Shown: one piece after another, positions 14,492 through 20,538 of the stretch
Position numbering within the stretch: position 1 is the first letter of the stretch
Layout of the letters: the number at the start of each line of letters is the position of its first letter
NCBI GenBank assembly: GCA_002404215.1
Contig: DHJG01000196.1
Location: 16,170-36,707 of the forward strand
Length of the DNA: 20,538 nucleotides
Source of the DNA: Desulfosporosinus sp. UBA4726
Lineage (GTDB): Bacteria; Bacillota; Desulfitobacteriia; Desulfitobacteriales; Desulfitobacteriaceae
Direction of reading: 5' to 3'
Notes under the pieces: model-generated
The model's database searches: none
Seen by the model: the letters and a program-made list of their open reading frames with translations, nothing else
What the model was told of the DNA's origin: nothing
Program-made: the position numbers and the translations under genes

Positions 14492-16243
14492 TTAGATTTC
14501 TTCAGCTAATAGTGTCGAGCATTTTTCTACATACAGCTTAATCATTCTTTCGGTAACAGAAGGGTCTAACTTACCATGAATACTCGCAGTCTCGAAAAAC
14601 CGTTTTGGTAATTTCACATTGCGTGGATCAAAGCCTAGCTTTTCTTTGATGCGTAGCTTCGTTGTGTAAATCCGTTTGGCTATCGCTGTTAGGTCAGCAT
14701 CGGTCAGATTATAGTTGACAGCATTGAGAGCTTTCAAGACAGTTTCCCGGTTATAAACCTTACGAGCGAATAGACAGATTACAAGTGAGTTCACAAGACA
14801 TCGCTCAAGCTCCTCATTGAAGAGGGTATCGACAGCTTTGTTTTCGTCAAACGCTGTGATGGATTGGTCAATAGCATAGCCACCATTACATAAATGGGAG
14901 TGCCGAGCCCCTACGGTGAGTCCGACTAGGTTTCCATACCCGGTGTGGTAACCTGGGATTTCATTGCCCGCGACTTGGAGAGCAAAATCCTTACCATTGT
15001 ACTTTGCTCCAGCAAAGCGAGTTCCTTCTCCCAGAACTTGATAGAAAGCATTTTCACGGTTGGCTAAATACATAATAGCTTGATAATATTTTTCGGAATC
15101 TCCGAAGGCGAGAGAAAGAAGGGTTTGAGCTTCCGTCACTAAGCCTTTCATTAAGCTTTCGGTTGCCCAGGCTAGAGCGACACCAGCGGAAATAGCATCC
15201 ATGCCTGTTTTTTCGACGGCTTCGATGAGGTGTAATATTTCATCTGTCTTGTTGATACCGAGTAAAGAGCCTAGAGAGTATATCAGCTCATAGTCATATC
15301 CGACGCTTACCGATTCATATTCATAACCAGTGTCAAATTCCCGCCGGAATTGTCCTATATGGATGCATCCAACGGGACAACCAGTACAAGCCATCTTACG
15401 GACAAGATTATTTTTGGCGAAGGCTTCACCGCTTATCTGGTCAGCATCGTCAAAGTGGTTAGCTGTCAAATTGTTTGTAGGGAAAGCGCCTAAAGCGTTG
15501 ATGGCCTCAACATTGATTGACGTACCCAAGTCATGATATTTTGTCATGAGGTCTGTTGCGGTAACCGATCTAAAAATAGTTTGATAAACACGAAAATATT
15601 CTTTAAAATCTTTAATTTCAGTTGCCTTGTCACCTGTAATAATAATCGCTTTGACCTGTTTGCTTCCCATCACGGCACCTAGGCCGAGTCGGCCAAAATG
15701 TCGATAGGTATCAACGCAAACGCTGGCAAATTTGACCAGATTTTCCCCAGCAGGCCCGATTCTCAAAATGCTGCGTTTGCCGCTTCCTTTTTCTTGATCT
15801 CGAAGAAACTGGCCAACGACATCTGAATCCATTCCCCAAATTGCACGGGCATCCTTAATTTCAATGTTGTCTCCGTCAATGGCAATGTAGGAAGGGCGGG
15901 GGGCTTTGCCATGAATCACAACCGCATCATAGCCTGCCATGGATAACGTCAAGGCCAGTCTCCCGCCAGCGTAGCTTTCTCCCAACTCACCAGTCAGTGG
16001 TGAAATAAACATAGCTACTGTCTTAGTAATGAGTGGATAGATTCCAGCGATTGCGCCGATTGCCAAGACCAGGGGTTGTTCAGGTGCAAGAGGAGGGAGT
16101 TCTGGGTGCATACTCTCATCGAGCAATTTAGATGCTATACCTACTCCACCGAGATACCCGGCCAAATCTGTACGTCGCCTGATTTCGATCTTGCCTGTCG
16201 CGAGGTCTATGTATAAAACCTTAATGGCGTTTTCGTATAACAT
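14492..16243 (-). CDS. Aldehyde ferredoxin oxidoreductase family protein
   Basis: A 583-residue AOR-family enzyme, cytosolic tungsto- or molybdopterin oxidoreductases that interconvert carboxylic acids and aldehydes using ferredoxin. I place the start at the ATG complement of 16241-16243, which has GAGGAGG at good spacing and shares its A with the stop of the ferredoxin gene (TGATG). A longer frame begins at 16273. With this start the [4Fe-4S] ligands fall at C286, C289, C293 (ACTGCPVGC) and C490, very close to the Pyrococcus furiosus AOR numbering. N-terminal landmarks GGVGIASKLL and GRLGLGAVMGSKQVKAI are present. The two pterin-contact motifs are altered: DxxGLD reads EKTGMD and DxxGLC reads NSLVIC. 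The substrate is therefore uncertain. The enzyme depends on the ferredoxin encoded just upstream. Confidence 0.92.
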   Translation of the reverse strand: MLYENAIKVLYIDLATGKIEIRRRTDLAGYLGGVGIASKLLDESMHPELPPLAPEQPLVLAIGAIAGIYPLITKTVAMFISPLTGELGESYAGGRLALTLSMAGYDAVVIHGKAPRPSYIAIDGDNIEIKDARAIWGMDSDVVGQFLRDQEKGSGKRSILRIGPAGENLVKFASVCVDTYRHFGRLGLGAVMGSKQVKAIIITGDKATEIKDFKEYFRVYQTIFRSVTATDLMTKYHDLGTSINVEAINALGAFPTNNLTANHFDDADQISGEAFAKNNLVRKMACTGCPVGCIHIGQFRREFDTGYEYESVSVGYDYELIYSLGSLLGINKTDEILHLIEAVEKTGMDAISAGVALAWATESLMKGLVTEAQTLLSLAFGDSEKYYQAIMYLANRENAFYQVLGEGTRFAGAKYNGKDFALQVAGNEIPGYHTGYGNLVGLTVGARHSHLCNGGYAIDQSITAFDENKAVDTLFNEELERCLVNSLVICLFARKVYNRETVLKALNAVNYNLTDADLTAIAKRIYTTKLRIKEKLGFDPRNVKLPKRFFETASIHGKLDPSVTERMIKLYVEKCSTLLAEEI

Positions 16244-16653
16244 CACTGAACCTCCTCTGTTAGCTGTAGACATTTATGCGGACAAAATCGTGCACACACA
16301 CCACAATGCTTACAGACAATTGGCAGTAACGCGACGTGGTCAAACGTAATAGCGTCGACTGTGCACGCAGCAACGCAGCATTGACATCCCACACATTTTT
16401 CTTTGTCTAACAAAACTCCTCCGCCCTCACGTTTCACAAGTGCACCAGTCGGGCAAACTTCAGCGCAGGGTACATCATCTTTGCAGGCTTGGCAGACGAT
16501 CGCGATAAACTTGCCGGATAGTCCTCCGCTAGTTTTAATGTGAATGGCGCTTTTTAAGATGGAATGGTTCTGCTGGTTCACTGCGGCACAAGTTATCATA
16601 CAGGATAAACAACCAATACAGCGGTTCATGGCACTTGCTTTTAATACTTTCAT
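16243..16653 (-). CDS. 4Fe-4S ferredoxin with four cluster motifs, AOR partner
   Basis: A 136-residue iron-sulfur protein with sixteen well-placed cysteines in four motifs: C12-x2-C15-x2-C18-x3-C22, C54-x2-C57-x5-C63-x3-C67, C87-x2-C90-x2-C93-x3-C97 and C114-x2-C117-x2-C120-x3-C124. Extra Cys occur at 92 and 128. This arrangement matches the electron-transfer subunits (HycB/DmsB-like, four [4Fe-4S]) that partner molybdenum or tungsten enzymes. There is no signal peptide, so it is cytosolic. The start has GAGGG 8 bases upstream. It is the first gene of the operon and overlaps the AOR start by one base, strong evidence that the two form one complex or electron relay. Confidence 0.92.
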   Translation of the reverse strand: MKVLKASAMNRCIGCLSCMITCAAVNQQNHSILKSAIHIKTSGGLSGKFIAIVCQACKDDVPCAEVCPTGALVKREGGGVLLDKEKCVGCQCCVAACTVDAITFDHVALLPIVCKHCGVCARFCPHKCLQLTEEVQ

Positions 16654-16726
16654 TTTCAGCCCTCAGCTTATTTCTATAGTTTGGGTTGGGTTCCTTCATA
16701 TTGAGTGATGGATCAACTTAATCAAT

Positions 16727-16735
16727 ATTATAACA
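16727..16735 (-). promoter_or_regulatory. Extended -10 element, candidate promoter of ferredoxin/AOR operon
   Basis: On the minus strand the sequence TGTTATAAT gives a perfect TATAAT with the TGn extension, about 75 bases before the ferredoxin start. No good -35 hexamer is at standard spacing, which extended -10 promoters do not need. Confidence 0.4.
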
Positions 16736-16912
16736 CTTGAGGTGCAATAGAAATAATTCCTCCTGGGTTCGAAAAGATAGGGCTAGGAACACAAGGCCAA
16801 CTCGTACTGATGATATACGGATAACTTAATAATAGGATGCAAGAAGGAAGCATATGAGGACGAAAATTAGGGTTTTAAGCATCTAACATTTTGGGGTTTT
16901 AATAATATAAAG

Positions 16913-16941
16913 TTGACAATATATTAAAGATGAGATAGTAT
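16913..16941 (+). promoter_or_regulatory. Promoter of the 137-aa gene
   Basis: A perfect TTGACA (16913-16918) and TAGTAT (16936-16941) with ideal 17-base spacing, ending 67 bases before the start codon of gene 17009. Confidence 0.7.
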
Positions 16942-17008
16942 AAGGATTGCAAACATATAGCGTTTATAGGGAACAAATATTAAAGAGCATAAAAGGGAGC
17001 AAGGTTTT

Positions 17009-17422
17009 ATGGCTATTAACTACGATGAGATCTTTCCAGTCAGAGAAAAGGCTCCAGAAGCACCAATTTTAAAGTATGTTGTAAGGCTTTCTTTAGTTGC
17101 ACCAAAAAGCAACTATGATTTTACTGAAATTTGTGAGGATATTGACGTAGCGCAGACCTTTTCTAAAGCAGTTGATAGATACAATGAACACCCTGCTCGA
17201 AGGATGGATGGGGGTAAGATATTTGATATAAAAGTTAGATCGGATGATATACTTTTCACACTGCAGATGAAATCTGGTCATATGAAGAGTATGCGTAATA
17301 CGATCGGCAATTCAATAAGTAAATGGTTATACACTGATTACTGTTGGAAAAGACTCACGGCGCTTTCAGATACAGAACTTAGGAAAAAGCTGTTTACAGT
17401 AGAATACGTTGAAGTAAGCTGA
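17009..17422 (+). CDS. 137-aa hypothetical protein
   Basis: An intact frame with its own strong promoter and a GGGAGCAAGG ribosome-binding region. The product is soluble, with a proline- and charge-rich N-terminus (MAINYDEIFPVREKAPEAP), alternating beta-like segments (LKYVVRLSLVA, KIFDIKVRSDDILFTLQMK) and a helical C-terminus containing SISKWLYTDYCWKRLTALSD. There is no signal peptide or membrane helix, and I recognise no known domain. It belongs to a run of three small AT-rich orphan genes. Confidence 0.7.
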   Translation: MAINYDEIFPVREKAPEAPILKYVVRLSLVAPKSNYDFTEICEDIDVAQTFSKAVDRYNEHPARRMDGGKIFDIKVRSDDILFTLQMKSGHMKSMRNTIGNSISKWLYTDYCWKRLTALSDTELRKKLFTVEYVEVS

Positions 17423-17454
17423 GGTCATTAATTATGCGTTTATTTGGCGGCTAC

Positions 17455-17502
17455 CCTAAGAACTCCACGCTTAGCTTATGCTATTAGCAGTGGAATATTA
17501 GG
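17455..17502. terminator. Imperfect hairpin between two small genes
   Basis: CCTAA (17455-17459) pairs with TTAGG (17498-17502), and TCCAC (about 17464-17468) with GTGGA (17490-17494), with further weak pairing inside. It begins 33 bases after the stop of gene 17009. It lacks a U-tract, so it may be a weak terminator or an mRNA 3'-end structure. Confidence 0.35.
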
Positions 17503-17546
17503 TTAATATAAGTTGGAGTTATTTTAAAATGGAAAGAGGTTATTAG

Positions 17547-17924
17547 ATGATGGGGAAAATGTGTAAAACGATCACTAAAACAAAAGTTAACAAAAAAACA
17601 GTCGCGATCGCTGCTGCTGTCACAACTCTATCGGCAACCGCTTTGGCAATTAAGGCAGTACTTAAATCTAAGGCAGATCGTAAAAAAGAGGATAAGAGTG
17701 AATTCGAAACCGTTCTTGATGGTCTTGTAGAGGATGGCACAATTACTCAGGCTCAACAAGTCGCTATTCAAACTGCAATAACAACAGCTATAGAAGCCAA
17801 CACAATAACAGACGATTTAACAATAGAAGAAAATATCGAAGGTACACTTCCGAATAGTAAAACCGGCACCCTTACAGAGCTCAAAAATTCGCTATTTAAG
17901 GGTACACAGACTAAAAGTTTATAG
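17547..17924 (+). CDS. 125-aa hypothetical protein with one membrane segment
   Basis: An intact frame starting ATG-ATG after AAAGAGG. A lysine-rich N-terminus (KTITKTKVNKKT) precedes a hydrophobic, alanine-rich helix (about 19-40, VAIAAAVTTLSATALAIKAVL). Then comes a very basic patch (KSKADRKKED) and an acidic, threonine-rich soluble part. The topology suggests a short membrane-anchored protein or an uncleaved signal. Residues about 54-78 (FETVLDGLVEDGTITQAQQVAIQTA) follow the LV-x-DGTIT-x-x-Q pattern seen in small helical repeats of Clostridial proteins, but I cannot name a family. A hairpin follows within 40 bases. Confidence 0.65.
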   Translation: MMGKMCKTITKTKVNKKTVAIAAAVTTLSATALAIKAVLKSKADRKKEDKSEFETVLDGLVEDGTITQAQQVAIQTAITTAIEANTITDDLTIEENIEGTLPNSKTGTLTELKNSLFKGTQTKSL

Positions 17925-17962
17925 TTTGTGATTTACCATATAAGACCATTGGATCTATAGGG

Positions 17963-17998
17963 AATTTAGACCTCGCCAGTGAATGCGGGGTCTAAATT
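17963..17998. terminator. Hairpin terminator after the 125-aa gene
   Basis: 14-bp arms (17963-17976 and 17985-17998) with one G-T pair and an 8-base loop, AT-rich at the base and GC-rich at the tip. There is only a short T-run after it. Confidence 0.7.
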
Positions 17999-18066
17999 TG
18001 TGCGCCCGGCATAGGAGTTGTTGTTTGACACACTTGGAATTATTATAGACTTCAACTTATAAGTTA

Positions 18067-18100
18067 AAAGTGACTGCTTTTGCTAGAAGGCAGTCACTTT
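18067..18100. terminator. Second hairpin terminator
   Basis: AAAGTGACTGC (18067-18077) is the exact reverse complement of 18090-18100, followed by the T-rich CTTATTTTAT. A TTGACA (about 18025) and a palindrome AACTTATAAGTT lie between this and the previous hairpin, so a very short transcript could end here. No coding frame is visible in 17999-18230. Confidence 0.6.
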
Positions 18101-18230
18101 CTTATTTTATATTTGGTGATAATTGTATTTTACCTATTATATCAGAATTGATATAATAATCACATAAATTAGTAAGCTTTCATAATTCTAACCGGTAGGC
18201 ACTACTGATGATAAGATTGGGGGGATGTAA

Positions 18231-18428
18231 ATGGTTGAAGAATTTAGGGAACATCTAAAGTCTCAGAATAAGCCCCAAAACATAATCGATAGTCATATCC
18301 AATCTATCCGGGATTACATTACTTGGGTTTCCGAAAACGGCAAAGAACAGACAAAATGTAGTGAGCAGGACATCGATGAATCCGTTAGCTATACAATTTT
18401 TGAAGGAACACATAATATTCATCTGTAG
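18231..18428 (+). CDS. 65-aa protein resembling a tyrosine-recombinase N-terminal domain
   Basis: A complete frame with a GGGGGAT ribosome-binding site 6 bases before the ATG. The 65-residue product (MVEEFREHLKSQNKPQNIID...) has the pattern of the SAM-like core-binding domain of phage-type integrases: two amphipathic helices with a hydrophobic FREHL start, IIDSHIQSIRDYITWVSENG in the middle and a short tail. The catalytic domain with its R-H-R-Y residues is absent, and no such sequence follows in any frame that I could see. It is either an integrase remnant or a free-standing small DNA-binding protein. The good ribosome-binding site favours an expressed gene. Confidence 0.55.
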   Translation: MVEEFREHLKSQNKPQNIIDSHIQSIRDYITWVSENGKEQTKCSEQDIDESVSYTIFEGTHNIHL

Positions 18429-18482
18429 ACAGGTTTGTTGATTTTTTAATTTATGTTCGAACCTTCAACGGACATTCTCAAT

Positions 18483-18507
18483 GGGCACTCTATAAAAAAG
18501 AGTGTCC
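18483..18507. terminator. Small hairpin after the 65-aa gene
   Basis: GGGCACTCT (18483-18491) pairs with AGAGTGTCC (18499-18507) through nine positions including one G-T. There is no U-tract, so termination is uncertain. Confidence 0.4.
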
Positions 18508-18593
18508 TAAATTAATGCTGTCAGAAAGTCATAAAACGAAGAAAATTTTAGATATTACAGGTTAGTTAAGACAGCCCTAAGTAATCAATAAGT

Positions 18594-18621
18594 TTGCTTA
18601 ATTAAAGATCTGGGGTATAAT
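18594..18621 (+). promoter_or_regulatory. Promoter of queCD
   Basis: TTGCTT (18594-18599) and a perfect TATAAT (18616-18621) are 16 bases apart. The resulting leader is about 50 bases and does not show the preQ1 riboswitch pattern I would expect from class I, so control by preQ1 is not supported. Confidence 0.6.
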
Positions 18622-18680
18622 TTATCCTAGCATTACAGAAATCGTAAGGTCAACCAGTAAGGTTAGGGAGGTACTATATA

Positions 18681-19340
18681 ATGAATCAGTCAGCCTTGGT
18701 CGTATTTAGTGGCGGACAGGATAGTACGACATGCCTATTTTGGGCAATGAAAAAATTCGATAGGGTAGAAGCAATTACTTTTAATTATAATCAAAGACAT
18801 AAGGCAGAGATCGATTGTGCGATCAAAATTACTAAAGGGTTCGATATTCCACATATGGTCGTGGATATGAGTCTGCTTAATCAGTTGGCTCCCAATGCAT
18901 TAACAAGAAATGATATAGAAATAAAAGCGGGCGAAGGTGGGCAACTTCCCAACACCTTCGTTGATGGTCGCAACTTACTATTCCTGTCTTTTGCAGCTGT
19001 TGTTGCAAAGCAAAAAGGGATGAAGCATATTGTTACTGGTGTTTGTGAGACTGACTTTAGCGGTTACCCTGATTGTCGTGATGTATTCATAAAGTCGCTG
19101 AATGTTACCTTAAATCTTGCTATGGACTATCCTTTTGTTATTGATACTCCACTAATGTGGATCGATAAGGCCGACACCTGGAAATTGGCCGATCAATTAG
19201 GTAGATTGGAGTACGTACAACAAAATACATTAACATGTTATAACGGTATTATTGGTACGGGGTGTGGCGAATGTCCAGCTTGTAAACTGCGAAGTGCCGG
19301 GCTTAAAAAGTATCTAAATAAGAAAGAGGCTACTCAATGA
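18681..19340 (+). CDS. queC: 7-cyano-7-deazaguanine synthase QueC
   Basis: A 219-residue enzyme that converts 7-carboxy-7-deazaguanine to preQ0 with ATP and ammonia, in the route to queuosine in tRNA. The PP-loop for ATP is SGGQDSTT (10-17). Zinc-binding cysteines are C186 (TCYNG) and C195, C198, C201 (CGECPACKLRSAGLKKY). NTFVDGRNLLFLSFA (91-105) and GVCETDFSGYPDCRD (120-134) are further family blocks. Length equals that of well-known QueC proteins. GGGAGG lies about 9 bases upstream of the ATG. It overlaps queD by four bases. Confidence 0.97.
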   Translation: MNQSALVVFSGGQDSTTCLFWAMKKFDRVEAITFNYNQRHKAEIDCAIKITKGFDIPHMVVDMSLLNQLAPNALTRNDIEIKAGEGGQLPNTFVDGRNLLFLSFAAVVAKQKGMKHIVTGVCETDFSGYPDCRDVFIKSLNVTLNLAMDYPFVIDTPLMWIDKADTWKLADQLGRLEYVQQNTLTCYNGIIGTGCGECPACKLRSAGLKKYLNKKEATQ

Positions 19341-19732
19341 CAGCAATGGTAATAAAAGTAACTAAAAGTTTCACCTTCGATGCCGCCCACTTTTTACCCA
19401 ACCACAAGGGGAAGTGTGCTAGCATGCACGGGCATACCTACAGATTGGAGGTAACTGTTGTTCGAGAAAATGGAAATCTGATGGATGTCGGTTCAGATGA
19501 AGGTATGGTCGTTGACTTTTATGACCTGAAGGCAATTGTGACGACTGAAGTAATAGACAAGATGGACCATAAAGTATTAAATGAAGTATTACCTTTCAGG
19601 ACAACAGCGGAGAATATGGCTGCTCATATTTTTAGCGTTTTGACGGATAAATTACAATCAAGTGGCGTCTTGGTCGAAAAAATAAAATTATGGGAGACCC
19701 CAGACTCCTACGTAGAGGTATGTCTGGAATAA
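19337..19732 (+). CDS. queD: 6-carboxytetrahydropterin synthase QueD
   Basis: A 131-residue member of the 6-pyruvoyl-tetrahydropterin synthase family that makes 6-carboxy-5,6,7,8-tetrahydropterin from 7,8-dihydroneopterin triphosphate, the step before QueE. Zinc ligands H18 (FDAAHFL), H31 and H33 (MHGHTY), catalytic C27 (KCASM), the D77-H78 pair (KMDHKVLNE) and E120 (WETPDSYVEV) are all visible. The ATG overlaps the queC stop (ATGA), so the two are co-translated. queE and queF are not in the window; the final steps must be encoded elsewhere. Confidence 0.96.
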   Translation: MTAMVIKVTKSFTFDAAHFLPNHKGKCASMHGHTYRLEVTVVRENGNLMDVGSDEGMVVDFYDLKAIVTTEVIDKMDHKVLNEVLPFRTTAENMAAHIFSVLTDKLQSSGVLVEKIKLWETPDSYVEVCLE

Positions 19733-19829
19733 ATACTGGTCAACATGTTGTTAAATGGATTACTCCATCTAAGAACACCAACACTCCTAAATCAAAATTA
19801 GTATATCTCGTTAAGAGGTGTGATCCCGC

Positions 19830-19875
19830 AAAAACCCTTTCAATCTTTAACAAAACAAAGATTGAAAGGGTTTTT
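19830..19875. terminator. Bidirectional terminator after queCD
   Basis: A perfect 19-bp stem (19830-19848 with 19857-19875), 8-base loop, AAAAA on the left and TTTTT on the right. It serves both queCD and the convergent minus-strand gene ending at 19909. The 97 bases between queD and the hairpin contain no supported gene. Confidence 0.92.
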
Positions 19876-19908
19876 ACTGTTCTACGATATGTTCAGTTCA
19901 GGGTGTAT

Positions 19909-20265
19909 TTAATGATGATGATCACCAGTGCACTTATCTGTGATTAATTTCAACAACCGTTTCTCAGATAATTCAAGGGCATCCTTAACTGAATGTCCTA
20001 ACCCGAAATATCTTGTTACTTGAGCATCGGCAAGTATATCAAATGCCGTCTGATTAATATTCCCTGTAATTAAAGCTTCGCAATTGTACTCTAATACTTT
20101 ATTCGCAAGAGCTTCATTAGGTGAATTTCCTGATAACTCTTCTGTTTTTAGAACGGTCAAAGTTAAATCATCCATATTAACAATTAAAAGGTATAGGCAT
20201 TGTTCAAATTCCTCAGATACCTGACTCTCCAGACTTTGGCCATCTGCAGTCACTGCAATATTCAT
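19909..20265 (-). CDS. NifX/NifB-domain protein (dinitrogenase iron-molybdenum cofactor family)
   Basis: A 118-residue protein of the small NifB/NifX/NafY-type domain family (MTH1175-like). It opens with MNIAVTADGQSLESQVSEEFEQC, continues YLLIVNMDDLTLTVLKTEE, and has the characteristic NCEALITGNINQTAFDILADAQV block (61-83) followed by a glycine at the end of FGLG. The C-terminus carries DHHH, a likely metal-binding tail. Nitrogenase relatives bind FeMo-cofactor intermediates; stand-alone versions in anaerobes are of unknown role and often lie near Fe-S or Mrp-type genes. The start has GGGGG 7 bases upstream. A ribosome-binding-site-like AAAGGAGG about 80 bases upstream belongs to something else (see findings). 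Confidence 0.85.
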   Translation of the reverse strand: MNIAVTADGQSLESQVSEEFEQCLYLLIVNMDDLTLTVLKTEELSGNSPNEALANKVLEYNCEALITGNINQTAFDILADAQVTRYFGLGHSVKDALELSEKRLLKLITDKCTGDHHH

Positions 20266-20487
20266 TTTATTACCCCCAATAATTTATAACACTTCTTCAA
20301 ATATAACTTGTGGTTTTTCTATCGGTCCAACTATAACATTATTCCTCCTTTTGTAAAACCCAAAAACCAAAAAAGTTATCCTAAATGTCGTATAGTAGTA
20401 AAAAGAGAAGGCACATATACTAAATTATATCATGGAGAAAACTGACAAGAGAACATCCCTTTTCGGGCCTATAAGGTCATCAAAAGT
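20266..20487. other. Upstream region of the NifX-like gene
   Basis: No complete gene is supported. On the minus strand there is a strong AAAGGAGG (around 20345) followed by an ATG whose frame stops after two codons. The neighbouring frame reads 17 sensible codons to a TAA just before the NifX-like ribosome-binding site. A TATAAT occurs on the minus strand near 20427-20432 but without a good -35. Confidence 0.35.
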
Positions 20488-20538
20488 CTATTCTCCATAT
20501 TCGACCAAATTCCTCTCTGTCAGCCAATCTATCTGTTT
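20488..20538 (-). CDS. Possible 3' end of a gene cut by the right edge
   Basis: Reading in from the right edge on the minus strand, 16 sense codons (KQIDWLTERNLVEYGE) precede a TAG at 20488-20490. The residues look protein-like, but a second frame is also open here and the stretch is too short to be sure. Confidence 0.25.
   Translation of the reverse strand, partial: KQIDWLTERNLVEYGE

Larger units (their letters stand above)
16654..17008. other. Divergent promoter region
   Basis: About 355 bases between the minus-strand ferredoxin/AOR operon and the plus-strand gene 17009. It holds a promoter for each direction (listed separately) and repeated GGGTTTTAA-like words near 16870 and 16894. A tiny frame at 16854-16886 (10 codons) is not convincing as a gene. 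Confidence 0.5.

Noticed and set aside
16244..16273. N-terminal extension of the AOR gene to 16273
   Set aside because: It would overlap the ferredoxin gene by 31 bases. The ATG at 16243 has GAGGAGG upstream and restores the family's cysteine numbering.
16854..16886. 10-codon leader-like frame upstream of gene 17009
   Set aside because: It lies upstream of the TTGACA/TAGTAT promoter of that gene, so would not be on its transcript, and its ribosome-binding site is modest.
18025..18100. Small RNA between TTGACA and the hairpin at 18067
   Set aside because: No -10 element sits at proper spacing, so a transcript cannot be supported from sequence alone.
18622..18680. preQ1 riboswitch upstream of queC
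   Set aside because: The leader has a weak AACC/GGTT hairpin but not the conserved class I pattern, and is too short for other classes I can recognise.
19690..19947. 85-codon plus-strand frame after queD
   Set aside because: It overlaps the end of queD and runs through a perfect terminator hairpin into the opposing gene.

Overview
This window looks like chromosomal DNA from a strictly anaerobic, low-to-moderate-GC, spore-former-type Firmicute. A relative of Desulfosporosinus or Desulfitobacterium is my best guess. That guess rests on gene content (tungsten-type aldehyde ferredoxin oxidoreductase with a poly-cluster ferredoxin, M42 peptidases, a NifX/NifB-like protein), on strong GGAGG ribosome-binding sites, and on frequent GTG/TTG starts. 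No rRNA, tRNA, CRISPR array or intact mobile element was seen.

Layout. 1-800: the start of a minus-strand gene cut by the left edge, then a 41-codon minus-strand gene whose stop codon lies inside a perfect 22-bp hairpin. 821-1723: an AT-rich DUF2971 gene. 1806-4893: an operon of three overlapping M42 metallopeptidases, with a palindrome in its probable promoter and closed by a perfect 18-bp hairpin. 5159-5902: an MgtC/SapB membrane protein with its own terminator. 6063-6236: a 57-aa minus-strand gene. 6355-6540: a gene-free stretch that folds on paper into a multi-stem RNA ending in an intrinsic terminator.

6748-10330: two overlapping genes related to the Mre11/Rad50-like YhaO/YhaN pair, both of which have lost most of their catalytic motifs. 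This is the most unusual content of the window. 10496-10798: a 100-aa unknown gene with a terminator on its stop codon. 10826-10909: a possible 27-aa Cys/Gly/Asp-rich microprotein. 11148-12029: an EamA-type transporter. 12206-14400: ilvB-ilvH, the two subunits of acetolactate synthase for branched-chain amino acids, with a clear promoter and no T-box.

14492-16653 (minus): a four-cluster ferredoxin and an AOR-family oxidoreductase joined by a TGATG stop/start overlap. A bidirectional terminator separates them from ilvH. 17009-18428: three small unrecognised AT-rich genes, one resembling the N-terminal domain of a tyrosine recombinase. 18681-19732: queC-queD of the 7-deazaguanine (queuosine precursor) pathway. 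19909-20265 (minus): a NifX/NifB-like protein with a histidine tail. The right edge may hold the 3' end of one more minus-strand gene.

Most genes sit in short, independently terminated units, so the window is a mix of housekeeping operons (ilv, que, M42) and accessory or orphan genes. Functional links are clear only inside the operons. The main candidate for undescribed biology is the pair at 6748-10330, an apparently non-catalytic Mre11/Rad50-like complex; the second is the structured RNA directly upstream of it.
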